A stretch of 64,000 bases of DNA from Delftia tsuruhatensis (GTDB lineage Bacteria > Pseudomonadota > Gammaproteobacteria > Burkholderiales > Burkholderiaceae_C), in NCBI RefSeq assembly GCF_903815225.1, contig NZ_LR813084.1:5046001-5110000 (forward strand), read 5' to 3'. A program made the position numbers and the translations under genes. Below the pieces are notes generated by a model. That model saw only the letters and a program-made list of their open reading frames with translations. It ran no database searches and had not been told where the DNA came from. Position 1 is the first letter of the stretch. Each line of letters begins with the position of its first letter. Shown here piece by piece: positions 43,831 through 52,882 of the stretch.

Positions 43831-44976
43831 ATGGCGCAATCCTTTGATGTATGTATACGCGGGGCCGGCATCGCAGGCCGGACCCTGGCTCTTTTGCTGG
43901 CCCGCGAGCGGTTGCGGGTGGCCCTGGTCGTGGCCCCGCCGGCAGGCAATGCCCCCGATGTGCGCGCCTACGCGCTCAATGCCAGCGCACGTGGCCTGCT
44001 GGACAGCCTGCGCTGCTGGCCCGATGAGGAACATGCCACGGCCGTGACGCAGATGGAGGTCTTCGGCGATCTGGATGGCCGCGTGCTGTTCGATGCCGCC
44101 CGCCAGGATGTCGCGGCACTGACCTGGATCGTCGATGTGCCGGCGCTGGAGCAGCGCCTGGCCGAGGCCGTGCGCTACCAGCCCATGGTCGAGGTGGTGG
44201 AGCAGCCCGTGGCGGCGCCGCTGACGGCCATCTGCGAAGGACGCGCCAGCCGCACGCGCCGCGAGTTCGGCGTGGACTTCGCCGTCACCCCCTATGCCCA
44301 GCACGCCATCGCCACCCGGCTGCATTGCGAGCTGCCGCACGGCCAGGTGGCGCGCCAGTGGTTCACGGCCGAAGGCATCCTGGCCCTGCTGCCGCTGGAC
44401 GGCCCCCAGGGCAACGGCGTGGCCGTGGTCTGGTCCATTGCCCGCGAGCTGGCCGACGGCTGGCTGGCCGCCGATGCACAGGACTTCACGGCAAGGCTGG
44501 AAGCCATCAGCCAGGGCGCGCTGGGCCGGCTGGAGCTGAGCGCACCGCGCATGGCCTGGCCGCTGCAGCAGGCCGTGGCCGACCATTGGTGCGGCACCAT
44601 GCCGGACAGCGATGCGCGCTCGGCCCGCAGCTGGGTGCTGGTGGGCGATGCCGCCCACAATGTGCACCCGCTGGCCGGCCAGGGCCTGAACCTGGGCCTG
44701 GGCGATGTGCAGGCCCTGGCCCGCGTGCTCCAGGAGCGCGGCTACTGGCGCAGCACGGGCGATCTGCGCCTGCTGCGCCGCTACGAACGCGAGCGCAAGG
44801 CCGCTCTGGCCCCCATGGGGCTGGCCATGGACGGACTGCAGCAGCTGTTCAGCCGCACCGAGGTGCCGGTGCAGATGCTGCGCAACTGGGGCATGAAGGG
44901 CTTCGAGCGCTTCGGCCCGCTCAAGGACTGGATGGCGCGCCAGGCCATGGGCCTGGATCCCCGTGGCGGCGCATGA
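43831..44976 (+). CDS. UbiH/UbiF-family FAD-dependent monooxygenase
   Basis: 381 residues. N-terminal Rossmann motif CIRGAGIAGRTLALLLARE, and the conserved second FAD motif VLVGDAAHNVHPLAGQGLNLGLGD that identifies the UbiH/COQ6 flavoprotein hydroxylases of ubiquinone synthesis. The ring position hydroxylated cannot be told. The upstream ATG 43822 is rejected as it lies inside the -10 hexamer. No Shine-Dalgarno sequence precedes 43831, fitting a leaderless or near-leaderless mRNA. dsbC follows 131 bp downstream in the same direction. Confidence 0.88.
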   Translation: MAQSFDVCIRGAGIAGRTLALLLARERLRVALVVAPPAGNAPDVRAYALNASARGLLDSLRCWPDEEHATAVTQMEVFGDLDGRVLFDAARQDVAALTWIVDVPALEQRLAEAVRYQPMVEVVEQPVAAPLTAICEGRASRTRREFGVDFAVTPYAQHAIATRLHCELPHGQVARQWFTAEGILALLPLDGPQGNGVAVVWSIARELADGWLAADAQDFTARLEAISQGALGRLELSAPRMAWPLQQAVADHWCGTMPDSDARSARSWVLVGDAAHNVHPLAGQGLNLGLGDVQALARVLQERGYWRSTGDLRLLRRYERERKAALAPMGLAMDGLQQLFSRTEVPVQMLRNWGMKGFERFGPLKDWMARQAMGLDPRGGA

Positions 44977-45107
44977 GCGCGCGGCAAAGTGAACCCTTTG
45001 CCGATTCACGACTCGTACTTCTGCCGCGTGGTGCCCGTCGCCACGCTCTCCCCCTCAACCACGGCGCGCAAGGCCCGACTGCCTCCTCGCCCACCCACCG
45101 CATTGCC

Positions 45108-45818
45108 ATGAAACTCTTCGCCTGCCTGCTGACGGCCGCCAGCCTGACCTGGAGCCTGGGGGCCCATGCCCAGGACGCCAACCTGCGCAAGACCCTGACC
45201 GAGCGCATCCCCCAGCTCGAGAAGATCGACGAGATCCGGCCCACGCCCATGTCCGGCCTGTTCGAGGTGCGCATCGGCACGGACCTGTTCTACACCGACG
45301 CCAAGGGCAACTACCTGATCCAGGGCGAGCTGATCGACACCAAGGCACGGCGCAACCTCACCGAGGACCGGATGAACCAGTTGACGGCCGTGGACTTCAA
45401 GCAGTTGCCGCTCAAGGATGCGATCACCATCGTCCACGGCAAGGGCGAGCGCAAGATGGCCGTCTTCGAGGATCCCAACTGCGGCTACTGCAAGCGCTTC
45501 GAGCGCGACCTGCAGAACGTGGACAACGTCACCATCTACCTGTTCCTGTACCCCATCCTGAGCCCCGACTCCGCCGAGAAGTCGCGCAACATCTGGTGCG
45601 CCAAGGACCAGGCCGGCGCCTGGGCCGACCACATGCTGCGCGACAAGGTGCCGGCATCCGCCCAGTGCGACACCTCGGCCGTGCAGCGCAACCTGGCCTT
45701 CGGCCGCAAGTACAAGATCACGGGCACGCCCACCGTCATCTTCACCAACAACACGCGCGTGCCCGGCGCCATCAGCGCCCAGGAAGTCGAGAAGAACCTC
45801 GCGGCGGCCGCCCGCTGA
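45108..45818 (+). CDS. dsbC: Thiol:disulfide interchange protein DsbC
   Basis: 236 residues with a cleavable signal peptide ending near GAHAQ. N-terminal dimerisation domain (IRPTPMSGLFEVRIGTDLFYTDAKGNYLIQG in two parts), linker helix, then a thioredoxin domain with active site C125-G-Y-C128 and the cis-Pro loop TGTPT. Family function is periplasmic disulfide isomerisation. A second Cys pair (WCAKD and AQCDT) matches the structural disulfide seen in DsbC. A GC hairpin follows its stop. Confidence 0.94.
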   Translation: MKLFACLLTAASLTWSLGAHAQDANLRKTLTERIPQLEKIDEIRPTPMSGLFEVRIGTDLFYTDAKGNYLIQGELIDTKARRNLTEDRMNQLTAVDFKQLPLKDAITIVHGKGERKMAVFEDPNCGYCKRFERDLQNVDNVTIYLFLYPILSPDSAEKSRNIWCAKDQAGAWADHMLRDKVPASAQCDTSAVQRNLAFGRKYKITGTPTVIFTNNTRVPGAISAQEVEKNLAAAAR

Positions 45819-45823
45819 CCCCC

Positions 45824-45848
45824 GGGGCGGCCCCGGATGCCGCCCCTT
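45824..45848 (+). terminator. Possible terminator after dsbC
   Basis: GGGGCGGC and GCCGCCCC form an 8-bp GC stem with a 7-base loop right after the dsbC stop. Only TT follows directly, so termination may be partial. Confidence 0.45.
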
Positions 45849-45938
45849 GACGATCGTTTTCCCAAGGCCGGAGCTTCCCGGCTCCAGCCCGCCGCGGCGG
45901 GCCCGGGCAGCCTCCAGGCCTCACCTGCAGGAGCCCGC

Positions 45939-47849
45939 ATGACCTCATCCCTCCCCACCGCCGCCGCAGGCATCCACTACCGCATACAGGCGCTGGATGT
46001 GGACGCGCACCTGTTCGCGGTGCAGCTGCACATCGCCCGTCCGGCCCAGGGCCAGGCCCTGTCCCTGCCGGTCTGGATCCCGGGCAGCTACCTGGTCAGG
46101 GAGTTTTCCAAGAACCTCCAGGACCTGGCAGCCGAGCAGGACGGCCGCCCCGTCGCGCTCGCCCAGCAGGGCAAGAACCTCTGGCATGCGGACTGTGCCG
46201 CCGACAAGCCGCTGGTGCTCAGCTACCAGTTCTGCGCCTATGACAGCTCGGTGCGCACAGCCTGGCTGGACCGCCGGCGCGGCTTTTTCAACGGCACCAG
46301 CCTGTGCCTGCGCGTGCAGGGCCAGGAGGACACCCCGCACACGCTGGAGCTGGCCCCCTCCGACGCCACGGCCGCCTGGCAGATCGCGACCGGCCTGGAG
46401 GCCGCGGACACCGACGAGCGCGGCTGGGGCCTGTACCGCGCCGCGCACTACGACGAGCTGGTGGACTGCCCCGTGGAAATGGGCAGCTTCTGGCGCGGCG
46501 ACTTCGTGGCCGCGGGCGTGCCGCACAGCTTCGTCGTCGCGGGCGCCGCGCCCAGCTTCGACGGCGCGCGCCTGATCGCCGACGCACGCAGGATCTGCGA
46601 GACCGTGCTGGCCTTCTGGCATGGCGAGGGCGAGCAGGCCACGCCCGCCCCCATGCGGCGCTACGTGTTCATGCTCAACGTGCTGGACGACGGCTACGGC
46701 GGCCTGGAGCACCGCAACTCCACGGCCCTGATCTGCGGCCGGCGGGACCTGCCGCGCGTGGGCGAACGCAAGGCGGCCGAGGGCTACACCACCTTGCTGG
46801 GCCTGATCAGCCACGAATATTTCCACACCTGGAACGTCAAGCGCCTGCGCCCGGCCGAGTTCGCGCGCTACGACTACGGGCAGGAGAACTACACCGAGCT
46901 GCTGTGGTTCTTCGAGGGCTTCACCAGCTACTACGACGATCTGCTGCTGCGCCGCGCGGGGCTGATCGACGATGGCCAGTACCTCAAGCTCATCGCGCGC
47001 ACCATCAACCAGGTGCTGCAGACGCCGGGCCGGCGCCTGCAATCCGTGGCCCAGGCCAGCTTCGACGCCTGGGTCAAGTACTACCGCCAGGACGAGAACA
47101 CGCCCAACCAGACCGTCAGCTACTACACCAAGGGCAGCCTGGTCGCGCTGGCCCTGGACCTGCTGCTGCGCCGCGAAGGCCGCACCACGCTGGACGATGT
47201 GATGCGCGCGCTGTGGCAGCGCTGCGATGCGGGCCCCATGCGCGAGGCCGATGTGCTGGCCGTTCTGCAGCAGTTGGGCGGGCGCAGCTTCGCTCCCGAG
47301 ATCGCGCAATGGGTGCACGGCACCGACGACCTGCCGCTGGCCGAGCTGCTGGCCGCCCACGGCGTGCAGGCCAGGGCCGAGCCCGCGCAGACCGCCCAGC
47401 GCCTGGGACTGCGCGTGCAGGAAAGCCAGGGCCTCACCGTCAAGACCGTGCTGCGCGGCAGCCCGGCCGAACGCGCGGGCTTCATGGCGGGCGACGAATG
47501 GCTGGCCATCGAGATGCCTGCCGGCGCCGCCCAGGCCCAGCCCGCGCGCTGGCGCATCACCCGGCTCGACGACCTGGCGCTGTATGCGGGCACGGCGCTG
47601 GACATCATCGCCTGGGTGTCCCGGGATCGCCAGATCATGGCCCTCACCCTGCCCTGGGCCTCGGGCCTGCTCTCCGAGGCGGCCGCCCTGGTCGACAAAA
47701 CGGACAACGGCGATGCAAAAACTGCCAGTTCCGCAGCGTTGCCGCCGTCGGCACCCAGCAACTTCGGGCTGGAAATCGGGGACGAGAAGGCCGCTGCACG
47801 CTGGCTGGCCGCCGATGCGGGCAGCGCGCCGGCCCCTGCCGCGCCGTGA
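45939..47849 (+). CDS. M61-family (glycyl aminopeptidase-like) metallopeptidase with PDZ domain
   Basis: 636 residues. N-terminal beta-domain, then the gluzincin catalytic core with zinc motif H292-E-Y-F-H296 (GLISHEYFHTWNVKRLRP) and the downstream Glu in LLWFFEGFTSYYDDL (E326). A PDZ domain near residues 490-570 (GLRVQESQGLTVKTVLRGSPAERAGFMAGDEWLAIE) follows. No signal peptide is obvious, so it may be cytoplasmic. The start at 45939 follows AGGAG; longer frames upstream would run through the dsbC terminator. Substrate specificity is not predictable, though family members cleave N-terminal Gly/Ala. Confidence 0.93.
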   Translation: MTSSLPTAAAGIHYRIQALDVDAHLFAVQLHIARPAQGQALSLPVWIPGSYLVREFSKNLQDLAAEQDGRPVALAQQGKNLWHADCAADKPLVLSYQFCAYDSSVRTAWLDRRRGFFNGTSLCLRVQGQEDTPHTLELAPSDATAAWQIATGLEAADTDERGWGLYRAAHYDELVDCPVEMGSFWRGDFVAAGVPHSFVVAGAAPSFDGARLIADARRICETVLAFWHGEGEQATPAPMRRYVFMLNVLDDGYGGLEHRNSTALICGRRDLPRVGERKAAEGYTTLLGLISHEYFHTWNVKRLRPAEFARYDYGQENYTELLWFFEGFTSYYDDLLLRRAGLIDDGQYLKLIARTINQVLQTPGRRLQSVAQASFDAWVKYYRQDENTPNQTVSYYTKGSLVALALDLLLRREGRTTLDDVMRALWQRCDAGPMREADVLAVLQQLGGRSFAPEIAQWVHGTDDLPLAELLAAHGVQARAEPAQTAQRLGLRVQESQGLTVKTVLRGSPAERAGFMAGDEWLAIEMPAGAAQAQPARWRITRLDDLALYAGTALDIIAWVSRDRQIMALTLPWASGLLSEAAALVDKTDNGDAKTASSAALPPSAPSNFGLEIGDEKAAARWLAADAGSAPAPAAP

Positions 47850-47924
47850 AGGGCGCACGCGCCCGCGTCGCGGCAGCCGGTTATTCTTCAGGATCACGAC
47901 GACAACCCCCAGCAGGAGACTCCC

Positions 47925-48704
47925 TTGGCCTACGAAATGATCGAAATCCGCGTGGAAGCCGACAAGGTCGGCATCATCACGCTCAACCGCCCCAAGCAGC
48001 TCAACGCGCTCAATGACCAGCTCATGAACGAGCTGGGCCAGGCCCTGCAGGCCTTCGACGCCGACGAGTCCATCGGCTGCATGGTCATCACCGGCAGCGA
48101 AAAGGCCTTCGCGGCCGGTGCCGACATCGGCGCCATGGCCAAATACAGCTTCGCCGACGCCTACAAGGGCGACTACATCACGCGCAACTGGGAAACCATC
48201 CGCGCCATCCGCAAGCCCGTGATCGCGGCCGTCAGCGGCTTCGCGCTGGGCGGCGGCTGCGAGCTGGCCATGATGTGCGACTTCATCATCGCGGCCGACA
48301 ACGCGAAGTTCGGCCAGCCCGAGATCAAGCTCGGCGTCATCCCCGGCGCGGGTGGCACGCAGCGCCTGCCGCGCGCCGTGGGCAAGTCCAAGGCCATGGA
48401 CATGGCCCTCACGGCCCGCATGATGGATGCCACCGAAGCCGAGCGCGCCGGCCTGGTCAGCCGCGTCGTGCCCCTGGACAAGCTCATGGACGAGGCCCTG
48501 GGCGCCGCCATCATCATCAGCGGCTTCTCGCAGATCGCCGTCATGGCCGCCAAGGAATCGGTGAACCGTGCCTTCGAGGGCTCGCTGGCCGATGGCGTCA
48601 TGTTCGAGCGCCGCCTGTTCCACGCCCTGTTCGCCACCCAGGACCAGAAGGAAGGCATGGATGCCTTCGTGAACAAGCGCCCGGCCGCCTTCAAGAACCT
48701 CTGA
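47925..48704 (+). CDS. Enoyl-CoA hydratase
   Basis: 259 residues, a canonical crotonase. Blocks are [20 protein letters not shown], oxyanion [27 protein letters not shown], and both catalytic Glu contexts ([21 protein letters not shown] and the [22 protein letters not shown] region). It hydrates trans-2-enoyl-CoA in beta-oxidation. The start is TTG 47925 with AGGAG six bases upstream. It contrasts with the crotonase at 37588, which lacks the first Glu. It stands alone, ahead of the tRNA gene. Confidence 0.93.
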   Translation: MAYEMIEIRVEADKVGIITLNRPKQLNALNDQLMNELGQALQAFDADESIGCMVITGSEKAFAAGADIGAMAKYSFADAYKGDYITRNWETIRAIRKPVIAAVSGFALGGGCELAMMCDFIIAADNAKFGQPEIKLGVIPGAGGTQRLPRAVGKSKAMDMALTARMMDATEAERAGLVSRVVPLDKLMDEALGAAIIISGFSQIAVMAAKESVNRAFEGSLADGVMFERRLFHALFATQDQKEGMDAFVNKRPAAFKNL

Positions 48705-48713
48705 AGCCCCTGA

Positions 48714-48737
48714 AAGACGCGCTACAATGCGCGTCTT
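48714..48737 (+). terminator. Hairpin after the enoyl-CoA hydratase
   Basis: AAGACGCGC and GCGCGTCTT pair perfectly (9 bp) around TACAAT. The right arm ends in TT then CC, so the T-run is short. It is the likely end of the hydratase transcript. Confidence 0.55.
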
Positions 48738-48815
48738 CCGGCAAGCTGCCGCAGGCTCTCGCAAAGAAATTTCGAGAAATTTGCAAAACTTCCCGGATGG
48801 ACCAAAAATTCTGCA

Positions 48816-48821
48816 TATAAT
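48816..48821 (+). promoter_or_regulatory. -10 element of the tRNA-Met promoter
   Basis: A perfect TATAAT ends 11 bp before the tRNA 5' end. No convincing -35 at 16-18 bp was found. Confidence 0.55.
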
Positions 48822-48832
48822 TTAGGTCTTAC

Positions 48833-48909
48833 GGCGCTTTAGCTCAGTCGGTTAGAGCGATGGAATCATAATCCACAGGTCCGCGGTTCGAGTCCGTGAA
48901 GCGCCACCA
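48833..48909 (+). tRNA. tRNA-Met (anticodon CAT), elongator type
   Basis: A 77-base cloverleaf: 7-bp acceptor stem (GGCGCTT / AAGCGCC), D arm GCTC...GAGC, anticodon loop ATCATAA giving CAT, T arm with GGTTCGAGTCC, and an encoded 3' CCA. The first acceptor pair is G-C, so it is not the initiator type. A CAT anticodon could also belong to tRNA-Ile2 (lysidine-modified), but the body resembles elongator Met. Confidence 0.92.
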
Positions 48910-48920
48910 AACAAAGCAAA

Positions 48921-48950
48921 GGGTCTACGTGCAAACGTAGGCCCTTTTCC
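48921..48950 (+). terminator. Intrinsic terminator after tRNA-Met
   Basis: GGGTCTACGT and ACGTAGGCCC form a 10-bp stem (one G-U pair) with a GCAA loop, followed by TTTT. Confidence 0.85.
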
Positions 48951-48969
48951 TTTTCCGGTTCGGATGCAC

Positions 48970-48996
48970 GGCCGCAGGAGGCAATCGCCTGCGGCC
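48970..48996 (-). terminator. Hairpin at the end of the imelysin operon
   Basis: GGCCGCAGG and CCTGCGGCC pair over 9 bp just past the DUF1513 gene stop. No T-run follows on the minus strand, so Rho-independent termination is uncertain. Confidence 0.4.
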
Positions 48997-49002
48997 GCGG
49001 CG

Positions 49003-50193
49003 TCAGCGCCGCAGCGGTATCCAGTGGTTGTCCAGGGCCATGTCCTGTGCGCCGGCCGTGCGCAGCACCTGGCCGCGCTGGCGCAGCTGGGCCTGGCGCG
49101 TGCCACCCATCCACAGCGCGGACTCGGCGGGCAGCGGTCGCCCCCCGGCATCCAGCGACACACTGGTGTTGGCAACGCAGTACACCCCCTGCATGGCGTC
49201 GCCGCGCAGCCAGCGGCCACGGGCCTCGCGGCCTTCGGGCACCTGCCACCAGGTGACGGTGTTCACGCGCGGACAGCTGACGGCGAACAGCTCTCCATCG
49301 CAGCCGATGTCGCCGCCGTAGCCGGCCAGGGGCCCACGGCCCTGAGGCAGTGGCACGGCATGCAGGCGCTCGCCGTCGAACAGCGCCAGCACGGGGGCCG
49401 AGGCACGGGCCTGCGCATCGCGGTGCTCGGCCTGCAGCGCAATGCCCAGCCAGCGGCGGCCGGGCGCATGGCCGACCTCGGGCCCCCAGGCCAGGTGGCG
49501 CAGGCTCAGGCGGCTGTCGTCCAGCTTCCACAGGCCTGCACGGGCACCACCTTCGGCGGGCAGCAGCCGGGCGATGGAGGAGTCCATGTGGTCCAGCTGC
49601 AGCTTGCGCCGGCCGGTCTCGGACTGCGTGGGAATGCCGCCGTTGGCCACCATGAGCGTGCCGTCGCCGTCCAGCAGCAGCTGGTGCGGGTCCATGCCGC
49701 CCGTGCGCCATTCGGCGATCTTCTCCAGGGTCGCGGCATCGCGCACGCCGATCAGGCCCTGGGCGTCCTCCAGGTCGGTTTCGGTGGTGTAGAGATGCCG
49801 GCCATCGGCGCTTTCGATCACATGGCCGTTGAAGACACGGTCGGGCTCTATCCACAGCCATTGCGCCGCGTCGGCCGGCTGGCCGGGGCGCAGGCGCACC
49901 AGCCAGTCGCCGGGGCGGCGGCTCGCGAAGACCACGGAGCCGTCGCGCAGCGCGGCCATGCCGTGGGCGCGGGTGGGCACGTCCAGCGACTGCAGCACCT
50001 GCAACGGGCCATTCGCCTGGGCGGCGGGCTGCACGATGCCCACGCGCATCTGCTCGCCCTGCATCCAGGCAGCGGCCAGCGATCCGGCAGCGGTCCCGGC
50101 CGCCCGTGCGGCGGACAGGGGCATGGCGGCCAGCAGCCCCATGCCGTGCAACCACTGGCGGCGGTTCAGCGTCGGCTCAATCTCCATCGGCAT
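49003..50193 (-). CDS. DUF1513-family exported protein of the imelysin operon
   Basis: 396 residues with a Tat-like signal (TLNRRQWLHGMGLLAAMPLSA). The mature domain is a beta-propeller-like chain with repeated motifs: FNGHVIESADGRHLYTTETD, GMDPHQLLLDGDGTLMVANGG, and GYGGDIGCDGELFAVSCPR. I recognise it as the DUF1513 family that accompanies imelysins. Function is unknown; a periplasmic iron-related role is inferred from context. Its start overlaps the upstream imelysin gene by 17 bp; ATG 50187 is an alternative. Last gene of the operon. Confidence 0.82.
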   Translation of the reverse strand: MPMEIEPTLNRRQWLHGMGLLAAMPLSAARAAGTAAGSLAAAWMQGEQMRVGIVQPAAQANGPLQVLQSLDVPTRAHGMAALRDGSVVFASRRPGDWLVRLRPGQPADAAQWLWIEPDRVFNGHVIESADGRHLYTTETDLEDAQGLIGVRDAATLEKIAEWRTGGMDPHQLLLDGDGTLMVANGGIPTQSETGRRKLQLDHMDSSIARLLPAEGGARAGLWKLDDSRLSLRHLAWGPEVGHAPGRRWLGIALQAEHRDAQARASAPVLALFDGERLHAVPLPQGRGPLAGYGGDIGCDGELFAVSCPRVNTVTWWQVPEGREARGRWLRGDAMQGVYCVANTSVSLDAGGRPLPAESALWMGGTRQAQLRQRGQVLRTAGAQDMALDNHWIPLRR

Positions 50194-51262
50194 CCGAGAA
50201 CCCTATGTTGACTTCGAGCGCGGGCGCGACTTCGCCCTCCATGAGCCGCTTGAGGCGCGACAGCGGCCTGGTCGCCGCATCGACGGCCTGGGTCGTCGGC
50301 TCGTTCATCGCGCGCATGCCGGCATCGGCTTCGTCGACGGCCTTGAGCCAGCGATCGGCCAGTGGATTGAGGCCCCGGCCACGCAGGTAGGACTCGATGG
50401 GCACGATGTCCGTACCGGGCTGGGGAACCTTGCGGTCCACGCTCACGGCCAGCGCGCGCAGGCCCTGCCAGTGCGCGCGCCAGATCTCCAGCGTGCTGCC
50501 GCTGGCCAGGTGTTCCCAGGCGGGCGGCTTGCTGCCCGCACTGCCTGCACTACGCAAAGGCTTTTCCATGTCCGCCCAGCGCAGCCGCTCCAGCCCGCCC
50601 ACCCACTGGTTGATGAACTCGGCCATGGCCTCGGTGGTGGCATCGCCGTCCTCGGACCAGTCCTGGCTGGCGAGCCCGGCGAAGCCCTGCTCCAGCAGGC
50701 CCAGTTCGGCGGCGATCTCCTCGGCCACCAGCACGGCATAGGCGCATGCCGGCGTCTGCGGCGCGGCGGGCTGGGTCCACAGCAGGTGTTCCAGCGCGGG
50801 GTATCCCTTGGCGGGCGCGCCGATACGCTCCATGGCCGCGAGATGGGCCGGGGCGGACTGTATGGCCTTCTTCAGCAGGGCCGGACGCATGGGGCGGAAG
50901 TCCACCAGGCGCGCCGAACGGCGCTCGACCAGCGGCCCCAGGGCCACGGCCGACAGCGCGCTCCAGCGCACGGCCGATTGCACATAGGCCTGGCGCGCGG
51001 CCTTCAGCGTCCCGGCGTCGCCTGCGGCATCGGCCGCGCAGTGCGCCTGCAGCGCCTGCCGCAATGACTGTGCGGACTGCAGCGCCGCCTTGGACTGGGG
51101 CGCATACCACTTGCCGTACAGGCCCTGGACGGCATGGGCCGTGTTGTAGAAGGGGATGGCCATGTGGGCCTCCACCTCCTGGGCCTGCGCAGGAGCGGCG
51201 GCCAGCAGCACCAGGGCGGCGGCGGACAGGAGTTGGCGAGGGAATGTGAGCAGGCGGGGCAT
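50177..51262 (-). CDS. Imelysin-family (M75-like) protein with altered GxHxxE motif
   Basis: 361 residues with a signal peptide ending near APAQAQ. Two four-helix bundles typical of imelysins/EfeO M75 domains are suggested by helical segments FYNTAHAVQGLY and WRAHWQGLRAL. The family GxHxxE motif is here GYPALEHLLW: the His is replaced by Pro and a His sits three residues after the Glu region. The mature protein may therefore bind metal differently or not at all. Its ATG shares a base with the di-haem gene stop (TGATG). Confidence 0.82.
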   Translation of the reverse strand: MPRLLTFPRQLLSAAALVLLAAAPAQAQEVEAHMAIPFYNTAHAVQGLYGKWYAPQSKAALQSAQSLRQALQAHCAADAAGDAGTLKAARQAYVQSAVRWSALSAVALGPLVERRSARLVDFRPMRPALLKKAIQSAPAHLAAMERIGAPAKGYPALEHLLWTQPAAPQTPACAYAVLVAEEIAAELGLLEQGFAGLASQDWSEDGDATTEAMAEFINQWVGGLERLRWADMEKPLRSAGSAGSKPPAWEHLASGSTLEIWRAHWQGLRALAVSVDRKVPQPGTDIVPIESYLRGRGLNPLADRWLKAVDEADAGMRAMNEPTTQAVDAATRPLSRLKRLMEGEVAPALEVNIGFSDADGD

Positions 51263-52779
51263 CAGAGGGACTCCACAAACTTGACCAGGGCTTCACGGTC
51301 CTGGGCACTGAACTGGCGCACCTTCTCGCGCGACGGTTCGGCCTCGCCGCCATGCCACAGGATGGCTTCGAGCACACCGCGCGCACGGCCGTCATGCAGC
51401 AGGCGCTGGTGGTTGTTCACGTCGGGCAGCAGGCCGATACCCCACAGCGGCGGCGTGCGCCACTGGCGGCCCGTGGCGCGGAAATCGGGGCGGCCGTCGG
51501 CCAGCGCCTCACCCATGTCGTGCAGCAGCAGGTCGGTATAGGGCGTGATGGTCTGGCCCGACAGCGCCTTGCTGCTGAGGGCCGGCGACAGCCCGGGGAA
51601 CAGCGCGCCGGCCGTCTTGTAGCTGGGACGGTGGCACTGCGCGCACTGGGCGGCATGGAACAGCGCCTCGCCACGGCGCACGGTGGCGTCATCCGGATTG
51701 CGCCGTGCCGGTGGCGCCAGCGTGGCCTGGTAGAAGATCACGTCGTCGAGCACGCGGTCCTCGATCTCCACACCCTCGGCGCCCTTGCCATGCGGGGCGG
51801 CCAGGCAGTCCTTCTGCGCGGGCGTGCAGGTCTGCTGGGGAAAGCGCTTCGAGGTGATGCCGATGTCGCCCAGGAAGGCCGAGGCGGTCTGGTGGGCCAG
51901 CGAGGCGACGTTGGCCTTCCAGCCGAAGCGGCCCAGCATCATGCGCTCGCCATAGGCATCCCAGACATAGTTGGGCTGGCCCTTGATGGAGCCGCCCAGG
52001 GCGGCCTGGGCCGCGGCATTGGCCAGGATCTCGGATTCGGGGATGTGCTCCAGCAGCCCCAGGCCGATGACCTGCGGCGCAATGCGCGGGCTGACCATCA
52101 CGTTGGCGGCCATGGGCCCATAGTTCAGGCCCTTGAATTCGTAGACGGGCTTTTCCAGCGTGTAGGACGTGCCGTCGGCAAATGTCCCCTGCACCTGCTC
52201 GTAGCGTATGCGCACCTCGCCCTCGCCCTGGACGCCGAGCACGCCCTGGGTGTTGAACTGGTCGCCATAGACGGGATCGGGCAGCGGGCTGCCATGCGGG
52301 CCCTCGCCCGGAATCGACAGGCGCATGAGCAGGCCCGCGAAGGGCTGGGGCTTGAGCGGGTTGTGGAAATCGGGCGGCTGGGCGCGGCCGTCCTGCACAT
52401 GGCAGCCGCCGCAGGAGCGCGCAAGGAAATGCGGCCCCAGTCCGTCGCGCGCCGTGGTCGACGCCGGCGCCTGCACCCAGTTGCGCTTGAAAAAGGAGTT
52501 GCCGATGACGAAGCGCGTGCGCTCGGCATCGTCGAGATTGGCAGCCGGCAGCGAGAAGGCATTGCGACCCGTGGCGTGGACCGTGGTCAGGCCGCCGGGC
52601 TGCAGCGGCTCGGCGGGCGCGGCGAACAGCAGCTCGGGTGGAGGTGCTGGCCTGGAAGCCGTGGAGGGCGCCGGTGAAGGCCCGGATTCAGGTGCAGGCG
52701 CAGCCGCATCCTGGCGCTGGGCCGAGCAGGCCATCAGTCCCAGGGTGGCGGCGGCGAGCAGCAAAGGGGAGATGTTCAT
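51262..52779 (-). CDS. Di-haem thiol oxidoreductase-like cytochrome (DUF1111)
   Basis: 505 residues. Lipoprotein signal (lipobox LMACSA), Pro/Ala-rich linker, then an N-terminal haem motif CGGCH and a C-terminal CAQCH, with segments GNSFFKRNWVQAP, GPHFLARSCGG, GQPNYVWDAYG and LLHDMGEALADGRPDF typical of the DUF1111 peroxidase-like family. It probably moves electrons at the outer membrane or in the periplasm. In many bacteria this family sits between two imelysin genes, as here. The start is 52779. Confidence 0.88.
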   Translation of the reverse strand: MNISPLLLAAATLGLMACSAQRQDAAAPAPESGPSPAPSTASRPAPPPELLFAAPAEPLQPGGLTTVHATGRNAFSLPAANLDDAERTRFVIGNSFFKRNWVQAPASTTARDGLGPHFLARSCGGCHVQDGRAQPPDFHNPLKPQPFAGLLMRLSIPGEGPHGSPLPDPVYGDQFNTQGVLGVQGEGEVRIRYEQVQGTFADGTSYTLEKPVYEFKGLNYGPMAANVMVSPRIAPQVIGLGLLEHIPESEILANAAAQAALGGSIKGQPNYVWDAYGERMMLGRFGWKANVASLAHQTASAFLGDIGITSKRFPQQTCTPAQKDCLAAPHGKGAEGVEIEDRVLDDVIFYQATLAPPARRNPDDATVRRGEALFHAAQCAQCHRPSYKTAGALFPGLSPALSSKALSGQTITPYTDLLLHDMGEALADGRPDFRATGRQWRTPPLWGIGLLPDVNNHQRLLHDGRARGVLEAILWHGGEAEPSREKVRQFSAQDREALVKFVESL

Positions 52780-52882
52780 GGTGGGTGGCTTGCCTGGAAA
52801 TGCCAGGGCCGCCGGACCCTTGCGGGAGCGGCGGCCTTGGCGCATGGCATGGGGGGATCGGATGCCGGGCGGACTCAGGCTC

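Noticed and set aside
48723-48728. TACAAT as a -10 box for the tRNA
   Set aside because: It is the loop of a 9-bp hairpin; the perfect TATAAT at 48816 is better placed.
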